Source: Clostridiales bacterium
GTDB taxonomy: Bacteria; Bacillota; Clostridia; Christensenellales; UBA1242
NCBI GenBank assembly: GCA_015069395.1
Contig: SVIR01000001.1
Span: forward strand, 132,392-196,391
Direction: 5' to 3'
Length of the DNA stretch: 64,000 nt
The translations under genes were made by a program, and so were the position numbers. The notes beneath the pieces are model-generated. The model saw only the letters and a list, made by a program, of their open reading frames with translations, ran no database searches and was not told the origin of the DNA. Of this stretch, positions 50,525 through 57,206 are shown in pieces (within the stretch, counting starts at the first letter, position 1; every line of letters starts with the position of its first letter).

Positions 50525-50856
50525 AAATTGAAAAAGATGCTTCAAAAATTTCTCCATCAAACATTTGGGGCAAAGTGGTGCTTTATTTAAAAGAACACAA
50601 AAAAGTAGCCTTGCATATAGCTTGTGGAGATATAACAAATGCAAAAGTTGTAGAAAACAAATTGATTATACGTTCGAGCGACGATTTTTTGATTGATATT
50701 TTAGAAAATGGAAGAAAAGAAATTGAAAGTGCTATTCGTTGGCAAGGACTTGATTTGCAATTTGAAGTAGTCAAGTTTGAAAGCGACGAACAAAAAATAA
50801 ACAAAGACATAAAAAAGATAGAATCATTTTTCTCAAGAAAAGTGGATATAGAATAA
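49421..50856 (+). CDS. dnaX: DNA polymerase III tau subunit, via -1 slippage in dnaX
   Basis: A -1 shift in the A9 run at 50512-50520 joins the zero frame to a frame that stays open to 50856, giving about 478 aa. The added segment reads 'KLKIEKDASKISPSNIWGKVVLYLK', then a domain that looks like the DnaX C-terminal region (LHIACGD, IIRSSDDFLIDIL). The track ORF at 50575 is only a piece of this and has no SD of its own. E. coli makes gamma/tau by ribosomal frameshifting at A AAA AAG, and Thermus by transcriptional slippage on A9. A sequencing error in the run is the alternative. Confidence 0.8.
50512..50520 (+). other. A9 slippery run in dnaX
   Basis: The zero-frame codons are GTA AAA AAA AAC TGA, so A AAA AAA and A AAA AAC are possible slippery heptamers and the stop follows at once. 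No GC-rich hairpin follows in the next 60 bases and only a weak purine stretch precedes it. This suits transcriptional slippage on the homopolymer better than stimulated ribosomal frameshifting. Confidence 0.75.
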
Positions 50857-50869
50857 AGGAGAAGTTGAT

Positions 50870-51184
50870 ATGGCATACGGATTTGGTGGTTTTGGTGGCG
50901 GAAATATGCAACAGCTTATGCGCCAAGCACAAAAAATGCAAGAAGATATGAAAAGGATAAGAGAAGAAATTGACAACACTGAATATACATCTTCTGTTGG
51001 AGGTGGAATGGTTGAGGTTGTTATGCTTGGAAACAAGACAATGAAAAAGATTTCTATAAAGCCTCAAGTTGTTGACCCAGACGACGTTGAAATGTTGGAA
51101 GATTTAGTGGTTTCTGCAGTTAATGAATGTCTAAACAAGATAGCAGAAGACGAAAGAAACAAGCTTCCAAATATAGGTATGTAA
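50870..51184 (+). CDS. ybaB: YbaB/EbfC family nucleoid-associated protein
   Basis: The 104-aa protein has a Gly-rich N-terminus (GFGGFGGGN), a Met/Gln helix (MQQLMRQAQKMQEDM) and the YbaB core (GGGMVEVVMLGN ... DPDDVEMLEDLV). It binds DNA as a dimer. It sits between dnaX and recR, the classic arrangement. The SD is AAAGGAG, and recR begins one base after its stop codon. Confidence 0.95.
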   Translation: MAYGFGGFGGGNMQQLMRQAQKMQEDMKRIREEIDNTEYTSSVGGGMVEVVMLGNKTMKKISIKPQVVDPDDVEMLEDLVVSAVNECLNKIAEDERNKLPNIGM

Positions 51185-51185
51185 T

Positions 51186-51773
51186 ATGATTGACCAACCT
51201 ATTGAACAACTTATAGAATATTTTAGGCAATTGCCGGGAGTTGGAAAAAAGACTGCTCAGCGATATGCTTATTATATTATTGAAAACAACAAAGAAAAAG
51301 CTGAAAATTTTGCAAAGGCTATCTTGGAAGTTAAAAACAAAATAAGGCTTTGTAAAGAATGTGGAAACTATTCTTCTACAGAAGTATGTCCACTTTGTCA
51401 AAGAAGAGACAAAAAGACTATTTGTGTTGTGCAAGAGCCAAAAGATATTGTGTCTTTGGAAAAGGTCAAAACTTTTGATGGCGTTTATCATATTTTGTTT
51501 GGTGCAATAAATCCTCTTGAAAACAAGGGGCCGAATGATATTAGAATAAAAGAGTTGTTAGCTAGGGTAAATGCTTACGGGACAGAAGAAGTGATTATGG
51601 CAACAAACCCAAATGTTGAAGGCGATGCAACTGCAATGTATATAGCAAAGATTCTCAAACCTTTGGGGGTAAAAGTTACAAGGCTTGCACAAGGAATCTC
51701 AATGGGCAGTGATATTGAGTTTGCTGACGAAGTTACTTTGAGCCGAGCTATTTCAGACAGAAAAGAAATTTAA
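51186..51773 (+). CDS. recR: Recombination protein RecR
   Basis: The 195-aa protein acts with RecO and RecF to load RecA at gaps. An N-terminal helix-hairpin-helix (LPGVGKKTAQRYA), a four-Cys zinc finger (CKECG ... CPLC, about residues 57-72) and a Toprim domain with the VVQEPKD and 'EVIMATNPNVEGDATA' segments are all present. It is the last gene of the dnaX-ybaB-recR unit and is followed by a strong terminator. Confidence 0.97.
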   Translation: MIDQPIEQLIEYFRQLPGVGKKTAQRYAYYIIENNKEKAENFAKAILEVKNKIRLCKECGNYSSTEVCPLCQRRDKKTICVVQEPKDIVSLEKVKTFDGVYHILFGAINPLENKGPNDIRIKELLARVNAYGTEEVIMATNPNVEGDATAMYIAKILKPLGVKVTRLAQGISMGSDIEFADEVTLSRAISDRKEI

Positions 51774-51793
51774 GTGGCATCGCCACTTTTTTT
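51772..51793 (+). terminator. Terminator after recR
   Basis: Stem AAGTGGC / GCCACTT with the three-base loop ATC and a run of seven T residues, directly after the recR stop codon. Confidence 0.9.
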
Positions 51794-51799
51794 ATTGCA

Positions 51800-51925
51800 A
51801 AAAATTATTCGGTTTTTATTAAAAAGTTTATTTTTTTTATATTTTTTTGATTTTTTCTGTTAATTTTTATATAATTTTTTGAATATTTTTTAGAAAAAAT
51901 ATAATTTTTATTAAAAAAAGAAAAT
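51800..51925. repeat. AT-rich, T-tract-dense upstream region of argS
   Basis: The region is about 90% A+T, with T runs of four to eight recurring at roughly helical spacing. There is no gene. It lies directly upstream of the argS promoter and could act as curved DNA or an UP element, which is inference. Confidence 0.5.
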
Positions 51926-51928
51926 GGG

Positions 51929-51957
51929 TTGTTATTTTTTTTTGAGTTTGTTATACT
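51929..51957 (+). promoter_or_regulatory. Promoter of argS
   Basis: TTGTTA, a 17-base spacer and TATACT with a TGt extension. The ORF track's TTG start at 51929 is actually this -35 element. Confidence 0.85.
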
Positions 51958-51985
51958 TATAAAAAGAAATTTTAAAAGGAAACAT

Positions 51986-53758
51986 ATGAACATAAAAAAT
52001 CAAATTAAAAATATCTTGACAGATAGTGCAAATGCACTAGGAATAGAAAATTTAGACAAATTGGTGGTTTCTTTTTCTAATAGACCACAACTTTGTGATT
52101 ATCAAACAAACTTTGCTATGATAGTGGGCAAGCCTCCTATGGAGCTTGCTGAAAAGTTGGTTGAAAAGATTGGAAATGTAGAAGGTTTTGAATTTTCTGT
52201 TGCAAAACCTGGGTTTATCAACATTAAATTGAAAGACGAGGTTCTTAATGATTATGCAAACTATGTTGACCAAGACGAAGATTTGGGCGTAGAACAACTC
52301 AAAGAGAAAAAATTGGTTTTCTTTGACTATGGTGGTGCAAACGTTGCAAAAGAGCTTCATGTTGGACACTTGCGCTCACCAATTGTTGGAGAGGCTTTAA
52401 AAAGACTTCACGAGACGATGGGAAACAAAACGCTGAGCGACGTGCATTTGGGAGATTTTGGCTTGCAAATGGGGTTGACTATTTTGCAACTTAAAATCGA
52501 TGGATTTGTTGACGAATTTTTTAAAATAGATGTTGATTTAAACAAAATTCAAATAAAAGGCGTTACGTTGGATGTTTTGAACGAGGAATATCCAAAAGCT
52601 AGCAAAAGAAAAGATGTTGACGAAAAATTTAAAGCTGAAGCAGATCAAATTACTTTGTATATTCAACAACAAAAACAACCTTATTTTGAAATTTATAAAC
52701 AGATTAAAGCTTTGTCGATTAAAGAAATTGAAAAAAACTATGATATGCTCAACACAACTTTTGATTTTTATTATGGTGAGAGTGATGCTTATCCATTTAT
52801 TGAAGAAACTATCAATAAGTTTGTAGATCAAGGGTTGGCTAGAGAAAGTGAAGGAGCATTGGTAGTAGATGTTGCTAGAGAGGGGGAACATATACCAATT
52901 CCTAAAAAGAGTGAAGACGAACCCCAAAGATATAAAAATCCTATGCCACCTGCTATTATCAAAAAATACAATGGTGGAGACCTATATGCTACTACTGATA
53001 TTGCGACAATCTTAATGAGAAACAGAGATTTTGCGCCAAATGAAATTGTTTATATTACAGACAATCGTCAAGTCGGACACTTTGAACAGGTGTTTAGATG
53101 TTGTAAGTTGGCAGGCGTTTCGCCAAAAGAACAAAAACTTAGTCACGTTGCTTTTGGAACCATGAATGGCAAAGATGGAAAACCTTTTAAGACGCGTTCT
53201 GGAGAAACGGTGAAATATAAAGATGTTTTGAATATGCTTATTGAAAAGGCAGAGGCAAAACTTGTTGAAAACGGCATTATTGGAGACAAAGAGCTTGCAA
53301 GAAAGATTGGTGTCGGGGCAATGAAGTTTGGAGATTTGTCAAACACCGTTTCAAGAGACTATGTCTTTGATATCGACAAGTTTTTGGCTTTTGACGGAAA
53401 AACTGGACCGTACATTCAATATACTATAGCAAGAATTAACTCCATTTTAAACAAAGCAAATTTTGAAGGGGGAAACAAGATAAGGGTTGAAACTCAAGAA
53501 GAGAGAGAGATAGTTTTGGCGATATTGAAGCTTAATTCGTCTTATCGAGTTTGTTATGATGCTTATTCAATGAATGCACTTTGTTTGTCGGTTTTTGAAT
53601 TGGCCAGTGCGTTCTCTACTTTCTATAACAATCACAAAATTCTTTCTCAGACAGACGAAGAGAGAAAAGGGGCAATGTTGCAATTGTGTTTGCTTGTAAA
53701 AAATTGTTTAAGCAAAGCGCTTTATGTTTTGGGAATTGATACTGTAGAAAAAATGTAA
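51986..53758 (+). CDS. argS: Arginyl-tRNA synthetase
   Basis: The start is the ATG at 51986 behind AAAAGGA, not the track's 51929. The 590-aa class I enzyme charges tRNA-Arg. It has the N-terminal Add-1 domain (PPMELAEKL), the HIGH motif in 'KELHVGHLRS' (about residue 125), the FGTMNGKDGKPFKTRSG segment in the KMSKS position as usual for many ArgRS, and the C-terminal DALR anticodon-binding domain. It has its own extended promoter. Confidence 0.97.
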   Translation: MNIKNQIKNILTDSANALGIENLDKLVVSFSNRPQLCDYQTNFAMIVGKPPMELAEKLVEKIGNVEGFEFSVAKPGFINIKLKDEVLNDYANYVDQDEDLGVEQLKEKKLVFFDYGGANVAKELHVGHLRSPIVGEALKRLHETMGNKTLSDVHLGDFGLQMGLTILQLKIDGFVDEFFKIDVDLNKIQIKGVTLDVLNEEYPKASKRKDVDEKFKAEADQITLYIQQQKQPYFEIYKQIKALSIKEIEKNYDMLNTTFDFYYGESDAYPFIEETINKFVDQGLARESEGALVVDVAREGEHIPIPKKSEDEPQRYKNPMPPAIIKKYNGGDLYATTDIATILMRNRDFAPNEIVYITDNRQVGHFEQVFRCCKLAGVSPKEQKLSHVAFGTMNGKDGKPFKTRSGETVKYKDVLNMLIEKAEAKLVENGIIGDKELARKIGVGAMKFGDLSNTVSRDYVFDIDKFLAFDGKTGPYIQYTIARINSILNKANFEGGNKIRVETQEEREIVLAILKLNSSYRVCYDAYSMNALCLSVFELASAFSTFYNNHKILSQTDEERKGAMLQLCLLVKNCLSKALYVLGIDTVEKM

Positions 53759-53824
53759 GTAGTTATATGTTAGATATTTAGAGGGATGTAGAAAAATATT
53801 TTTTAAAAATTTTTCAAAAATGTA

Positions 53825-53853
53825 TTTACAAAACAAATCTTTTGTGATATGAT
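53825..53853 (+). promoter_or_regulatory. Strong promoter of the 59-aa ORF
   Basis: TTTACA, a 17-base spacer and TATGAT with a TGa extension, followed by a GGAGGTG SD at 53881. Confidence 0.85.
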
Positions 53854-53891
53854 ATGGCCAAGTAGGCAAAGAAAACACACGGAGGTGTATT

Positions 53892-54071
53892 ATGAAAACA
53901 GAAATAAGACAACTCGCAGAAAAAGTTAGAAGAGAAAACAGAGAAGTTATCACTATCGCTCCTGAAAACGTAAAGAGAGATAGGATTATAGATATACAAC
54001 CAATTCTTGAAGCAGGGCTTGGTGACAACGTTAGAATTCTCGACAATGGAGAGATTGTTAGATCTAGATAA
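53892..54071 (+). CDS. Small charged protein of 59 aa, unknown
   Basis: This gene is missing from the ORF track because it is short. The protein (MKTEIRQLAEKVRRENREV ... NGEIVRSR) is strongly charged, with an Arg/Lys/Glu helix first and a 'GDNVRILDNGEIV' beta-like end. An extended promoter, a perfect GGAGGTG SD and a dedicated terminator mark it as a real, probably well-expressed gene. It resembles no family I can name; it is not Veg, which has a different sequence. A nucleic-acid-binding or ribosome-associated role is possible but unsupported. Confidence 0.8.
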   Translation: MKTEIRQLAEKVRRENREVITIAPENVKRDRIIDIQPILEAGLGDNVRILDNGEIVRSR

Positions 54072-54072
54072 G

Positions 54073-54103
54073 AAAAAATATCGCTTTTTTGCGATATTTT
54101 TTT
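54073..54103 (+). terminator. Terminator after the 59-aa ORF
   Basis: Perfect 12-bp stem AAAAAATATCGC / GCGATATTTTTT with a T6 loop, beginning two bases after the stop codon. Confidence 0.9.
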
Positions 54104-54173
54104 AATTTTATTTTGAAAAAATGCGTTTATATGATAAAATAAGCATATAATATAGTGTTTTTGGAGTATTTTT

Positions 54174-54443
54174 ATGAAAAAGTATCAATTTCTCTATCCT
54201 GCAATATTTATTAAAGATACTGATGGAAGTTGTCAGGTGATTTTTCCTGATCTCAACATTTATACTGACGGAAAAAATATGTCGGAAGCTTATCTTTATG
54301 CCAAAGATTTGTTAAAAGTTTATTTTTCTTATGCTATAAAATACGAAACTGAATACAATAAGCCAAGCAAACTTGAAGACTTAATAAAAAAGTGCAAAGA
54401 AAATGAAACGGTGATGTATATAGATGCTCTCGTAGAGGAATAA
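54174..54443 (+). CDS. HicB-like antitoxin-type protein, orphan
   Basis: The 89-aa protein matches the HicB N-terminal fold (YPAIFIKDTDGSCQVIFPDL ... TDGKNMSEAYLYAKDLL), a partial RNase H-like domain found in type II antitoxins. A HicA toxin (about 60 aa, double-stranded-RNA-binding type) is not visible on either side, and no C-terminal ribbon-helix-helix or HTH DNA-binding part is evident. The SD is TTGGAG, and a TATAAT at 54146 is a candidate -10. It may be a solitary HicB relative of unknown role. Confidence 0.7.
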   Translation: MKKYQFLYPAIFIKDTDGSCQVIFPDLNIYTDGKNMSEAYLYAKDLLKVYFSYAIKYETEYNKPSKLEDLIKKCKENETVMYIDALVEE

Positions 54444-54492
54444 GCTTTGGAAAAACAACTGCAAAAAAAACAAACAAAATTTAGCAAAACAC

Positions 54493-54521
54493 TTGACTTA
54501 GAGGAGCCGGTGTGATATATT
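54493..54521 (+). promoter_or_regulatory. Promoter of rpmG-secE-nusG
   Basis: TTGACT, a 17-base spacer and TATATT with a TGa extension. The predicted +1 (about 54528) falls inside the 5' arm of the hairpin that follows. Confidence 0.75.
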
Positions 54522-54522
54522 T

Positions 54523-54557
54523 AAACTGACACTTTTAACGGGTGTTAGTTTTTTTGT
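54523..54557 (+). terminator. Terminator-like hairpin between hicB and rpmG
   Basis: AAACTGACAC pairs with GTGTTAGTTT (one G-T pair) across a nine-base loop and runs into T residues. It can stop transcripts from hicB. Transcripts from the promoter just upstream would start inside the first arm and lose about half the stem. Confidence 0.65.
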
Positions 54558-54569
54558 TAGGAGAAAGAA

Positions 54570-54731
54570 ATGGCAGCACCAAAACGTAAACTTATTACAC
54601 TTGAATGTACAGAATGCAAAGAAAGAAATTATGCTACACAAAAAAATACTGTTGCAAATGCAGAAAGAATTGAAATCAACAAATTCTGTCCAAGATGTAA
54701 TAAAAGAACAAAACACAAAGAAACAAAATAA
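54570..54731 (+). CDS. rpmG: 50S ribosomal protein L33
   Basis: This 53-aa gene is absent from the ORF track. The L33 pattern is clear ([15 protein letters not shown] ... [15 protein letters not shown]). It keeps both CxxC pairs (Cys13/16 and Cys40/43), so it is the zinc-binding form. The SD is AGGAGAAAG. The usual L33-SecE-NusG order follows, but no tRNA-Trp gene is found between rpmG and secE. Confidence 0.95.
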   Translation: MAAPKRKLITLECTECKERNYATQKNTVANAERIEINKFCPRCNKRTKHKETK

Positions 54732-54752
54732 TTTATGGTTTATTTTGTTTTG

Positions 54753-54831
54753 TTTGCTTTTTCAAAATTCTTGAAGGAAGCAAATTCTAAAACACTTGTG
54801 AGAAAGCAAATGATGTGTGGTTCATAAGTGT
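54753..54831 (+). promoter_or_regulatory. Two hairpins in the rpmG-secE spacer
   Basis: Hairpin one, TTTGCTT-TTCAA / TTGAA-AAGCAAA (54753-54784), has 12 base pairs with a small bulge. Hairpin two, ACACTTGTGA / TCATAAGTGT (54792-54831), has 10 pairs and a 20-base loop. Neither has a T tract, so they look like RNA processing or leader structures rather than terminators. Confidence 0.45.
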
Positions 54832-54869
54832 GTTCTAGAGGATATAAAAAACTTGATTTGGAGGAAGTT

Positions 54870-55181
54870 ATGTCTAAAAAGCAAAAAGTAGTAGAAGCTC
54901 AACAAGAAACAGCAGTTGATCAAAAGAAAGATCAAGTTTCTAAGGGAGTAGTTGCTAAAGACGAAAAGAAGAAAGATAAATCTAAAAAGAAAGACAAGAA
55001 AAAAGGTGGATTGGTTAAGAAAACAAAAGAAACTGTTTCAGAGCTCAAAAAAGTTACTTGGCCAACATTTGGAGAAGTTTTAAAGAAGACTGGTATAGTT
55101 ATCGCTTTTGTTTTGATTTTTGGACTTTTTATCTATGGCGTAAATGCACTTCTTGGTTACCTCACAGGTTTGTTAGTTTAA
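54870..55181 (+). CDS. secE: Preprotein translocase subunit SecE
   Basis: The ATG at 54870 behind GGAGGAAG is preferred over the track's 54828, giving 103 aa. A highly charged Lys-rich N-terminal extension (about residues 15-45, DKSKKKDKKKGG) precedes the conserved SecE core (VSELKKVTWPTFGEV) and one transmembrane helix. SecE stabilises SecY in the SecYEG channel. The basic extension is longer than in B. subtilis SecE (about 59 aa). nusG follows. Confidence 0.93.
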   Translation: MSKKQKVVEAQQETAVDQKKDQVSKGVVAKDEKKKDKSKKKDKKKGGLVKKTKETVSELKKVTWPTFGEVLKKTGIVIAFVLIFGLFIYGVNALLGYLTGLLV

Positions 55182-55202
55182 TAAGTATATAAGGAGAAAA
55201 CT

Positions 55203-55730
55203 ATGGAACATTCAAAAGACCCAAAATGGTATGTTCTACACACATTTTCTGGATATGAAAATGTAGCAAAGGAAAATCTCGAAACAGTTGTTGACAAATT
55301 TAATTTGCAAGATAGAATTTTCGAAATCGTAATTCCAGAAGAAGACGTAATTGAAGAAAAGAACGGAAAGAAAAAGCTTGTTACAAGAAAAGTTATGCCT
55401 TGCTACTTGCTCGTTAAAATGATTTATGGTGACGATCTTTGGCATAATATTACAAGAACAAGAGGAATAACTGGTTTTGTTGGTCCAAAAGGAAGACCTT
55501 TGGCATTGACAGAAGAAGAAGTTGTTAAATTGAGACTTGAGAAGATCAAGGTTGAAACAGATCTTGAGGTTGGTGACAAGGTTGAGATTATCGAAGGGCC
55601 TCTTGACAAAATGGTTGGCTCAATTGTTGCAGTAAATCCAGATGCTGGAATTGTTACAGTTGTTGTTGAAATGTTTGGAAGAGAAAATAATGTCGAATTA
55701 GAATTTGGACAAGTTAGAAAAATTGACTAA
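55203..55730 (+). CDS. nusG: Transcription termination/antitermination factor NusG
   Basis: The 175-aa protein has the NGN domain (KWYVLHTFSGYENVAKENL, then GITGFVGPKGRPLALTEEEV) and the KOW motif (VGDKVEIIEGPLDKMVGSIV, about residue 120). It binds RNA polymerase and links it to elongation control and the ribosome. The SD is AAGGAG. It follows secE and precedes rplK, the classical arrangement. Confidence 0.97.
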   Translation: MEHSKDPKWYVLHTFSGYENVAKENLETVVDKFNLQDRIFEIVIPEEDVIEEKNGKKKLVTRKVMPCYLLVKMIYGDDLWHNITRTRGITGFVGPKGRPLALTEEEVVKLRLEKIKVETDLEVGDKVEIIEGPLDKMVGSIVAVNPDAGIVTVVVEMFGRENNVELEFGQVRKID

Positions 55731-55792
55731 TGATATTTGAGCTATAAGCTTTTAAATATTGTCCTGCAAGACATAAAACTGCACAAAAATAT

Positions 55793-55828
55793 TGTGGGAG
55801 AACTAAGCCAAAGTTCAATACAACCACA
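55793..55828 (+). promoter_or_regulatory. Putative L1-binding autoregulatory leader of rplK-rplA
   Basis: The structure TGTGG-GA-GAACT / AGTTC-AATACAA-CCACA places GTGGGAG opposite an AATACAACCAC strand. This mimics the L1 site of 23S rRNA (GGAG facing GAUAC.ACC). It lies just upstream of the rplK SD. L1 represses the L11-L1 operon through such a site in E. coli and other bacteria. Confidence 0.6.
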
Positions 55829-55841
55829 TTAGGAGGGAAAA

Positions 55842-56270
55842 ATGGCAGCAAAAAAAGTTAAAGCAGTTGTTAAATTACAACTCGAAGCGGGCAAAGCCAC
55901 TCCAGGACCACCAGTAGGTTCTTCACTTGGACCTCATGGTATCAATATCGCTGGCTTTACAAAAGAATTCAACGAGAAGACCGCATCTCAAGCAGGGTTT
56001 ATCATTCCTGTAGTGATCACTATCTATGAAGATAGAAGTTTCACTTTCGAATTGAAAACACCACCTGCAGCAGTTCTTATTAAAAAGGCAATTGGCCTTG
56101 ATAAAGGTTCTGCAAAACCAAACAAACAAAAAGTCGGAAAAATTACAAAAGAGCAGATTAGAAAGATTGCAGAAACAAAAATGCCAGATCTTAACGCTGA
56201 CTCTATTGAAAGTGCAATGTCTATGATTGCTGGTGCAGCAAGAAGTATGGGCGTTGAAGTTGTTGACTAA
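55842..56270 (+). CDS. rplK: 50S ribosomal protein L11
   Basis: The 142-aa protein has the L11 signatures: [27 protein letters not shown] at the N-terminus and the C-terminal rRNA-binding domain ([18 protein letters not shown]). It forms the GTPase-associated centre together with 23S rRNA. The SD is AGGAGG. rplA follows 10 bases later. Confidence 0.98.
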   Translation: MAAKKVKAVVKLQLEAGKATPGPPVGSSLGPHGINIAGFTKEFNEKTASQAGFIIPVVITIYEDRSFTFELKTPPAAVLIKKAIGLDKGSAKPNKQKVGKITKEQIRKIAETKMPDLNADSIESAMSMIAGAARSMGVEVVD

Positions 56271-56280
56271 GAGGTGAACT

Positions 56281-56964
56281 ATGAAAAAGGGAAAAAGATA
56301 TGTAAAAAGCCTTGAAAGTTTTGACAAATTAGCTTCATACGAAGTTGACAAGGCAATAGAAACAGTTTTGAGCACTTCAACAGCAAAGTTTGACGAAACA
56401 ATTGAATTGCACGTTAGACTCGGTGTTGACGGAAGAAATGCTGACCAACAAGTTCGTGGCGTAGTCGTTCTTCCAAATGGAACAGGAAAGGCAGTTAAGG
56501 TTCTTGTTATCGCACGTGGTGACAAGGCAGACGAAGCTTTGAAAGCTGGTGCTGACTATGTTGGCGCTGAAGAAATTGTTGCAAAAATCAATGGTGGATG
56601 GTTGGATTTTGATGTTTGTATCACAACTCCAGATATGATGGGTGTTGTTGGTAGAATCGCAAAAATTCTCGGACCTAAAGGTTTGATGCCAAACCCAAAG
56701 AGTGGAACTGTTACACCTGATGTTACAAAGGCTATCAAAGATGTTAAGGCTGGTAAAGTTGAGTATAGACTTGACAAAACAAACAATGTTCACGTAATTA
56801 TCGGAAAGAAGAGTTTTGGAAAAGAAAAACTTGCAGAAAACTTTACTTGCGTTATGGATGCTATTGTTAAGGCTAAACCAGCTGCTGCAAAAGGACAATA
56901 CATCAAGAGTGTTACATTGGCTTCAACAATGGGCCCAGGAGTAAAAGTAACATACAACATCTAA
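56281..56964 (+). CDS. rplA: 50S ribosomal protein L1
   Basis: The 227-aa L1 builds the L1 stalk at the tRNA exit side. It contains the conserved '[27 protein letters not shown]' block. The SD is GAGGTG. It would bind the leader upstream of rplK. In most bacteria rplJ, rplL and rpoBC follow; here a hairpin and a surface-protein gene follow instead. Confidence 0.98.
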   Translation: MKKGKRYVKSLESFDKLASYEVDKAIETVLSTSTAKFDETIELHVRLGVDGRNADQQVRGVVVLPNGTGKAVKVLVIARGDKADEALKAGADYVGAEEIVAKINGGWLDFDVCITTPDMMGVVGRIAKILGPKGLMPNPKSGTVTPDVTKAIKDVKAGKVEYRLDKTNNVHVIIGKKSFGKEKLAENFTCVMDAIVKAKPAAAKGQYIKSVTLASTMGPGVKVTYNI

Positions 56965-57028
56965 TTGACATTTTCATTCGAAGCAAAAAAGCGTCTGTCT
57001 ATTAAATTAGACAAAACTGCACAATTTG

Positions 57029-57062
57029 ATAGAGCAGGCGCAGACCTGCTCTATGTTGTTTT
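57029..57062 (+). terminator. Hairpin after rplA
   Basis: Perfect 10-bp stem ATAGAGCAGG / CCTGCTCTAT with a six-base loop, followed by GTTGTTTTA. The T tract is interrupted. A smaller TGTCTA / TAGACA hairpin lies upstream at 56996-57013. Confidence 0.7.
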
Positions 57063-57206
57063 ATAATACATAATTTCGACAAGAATAGTGCTTTTATTTT
57101 TGCATAGGAATGAAAGATGCTCGCACAATATTTCTAAATTTGGTATACCTTGCTTGACCAAATAAAAATATTGAACAATTACACTAAAATTAGGAGATTT
57201 TAATTT

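Noticed and set aside
50575-50856. Track ORF starting at 50575 as an independent gene
   Set aside because: It has no SD, and its frame continues upstream to the dnaX A9 run and encodes the DnaX C-terminus.
53892-54071. Annotation of the 59-aa gene as Veg
   Set aside because: Size and strong expression signals suggested Veg, but the sequence lacks the Veg core and the neighbours differ.
55923-56525. 200-aa minus-strand ORF across rplK/rplA, and 56377-56898
   Set aside because: Antisense shadows of two ribosomal protein genes; the composition is artefactual (Cys/Ser-rich).
56990-57062. L10 (rplJ) leader after rplA
   Set aside because: The hairpins resemble the usual position of an L10 leader, but no rplJ follows and I could not align the conserved leader elements. 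Kept as a terminator-like hairpin.
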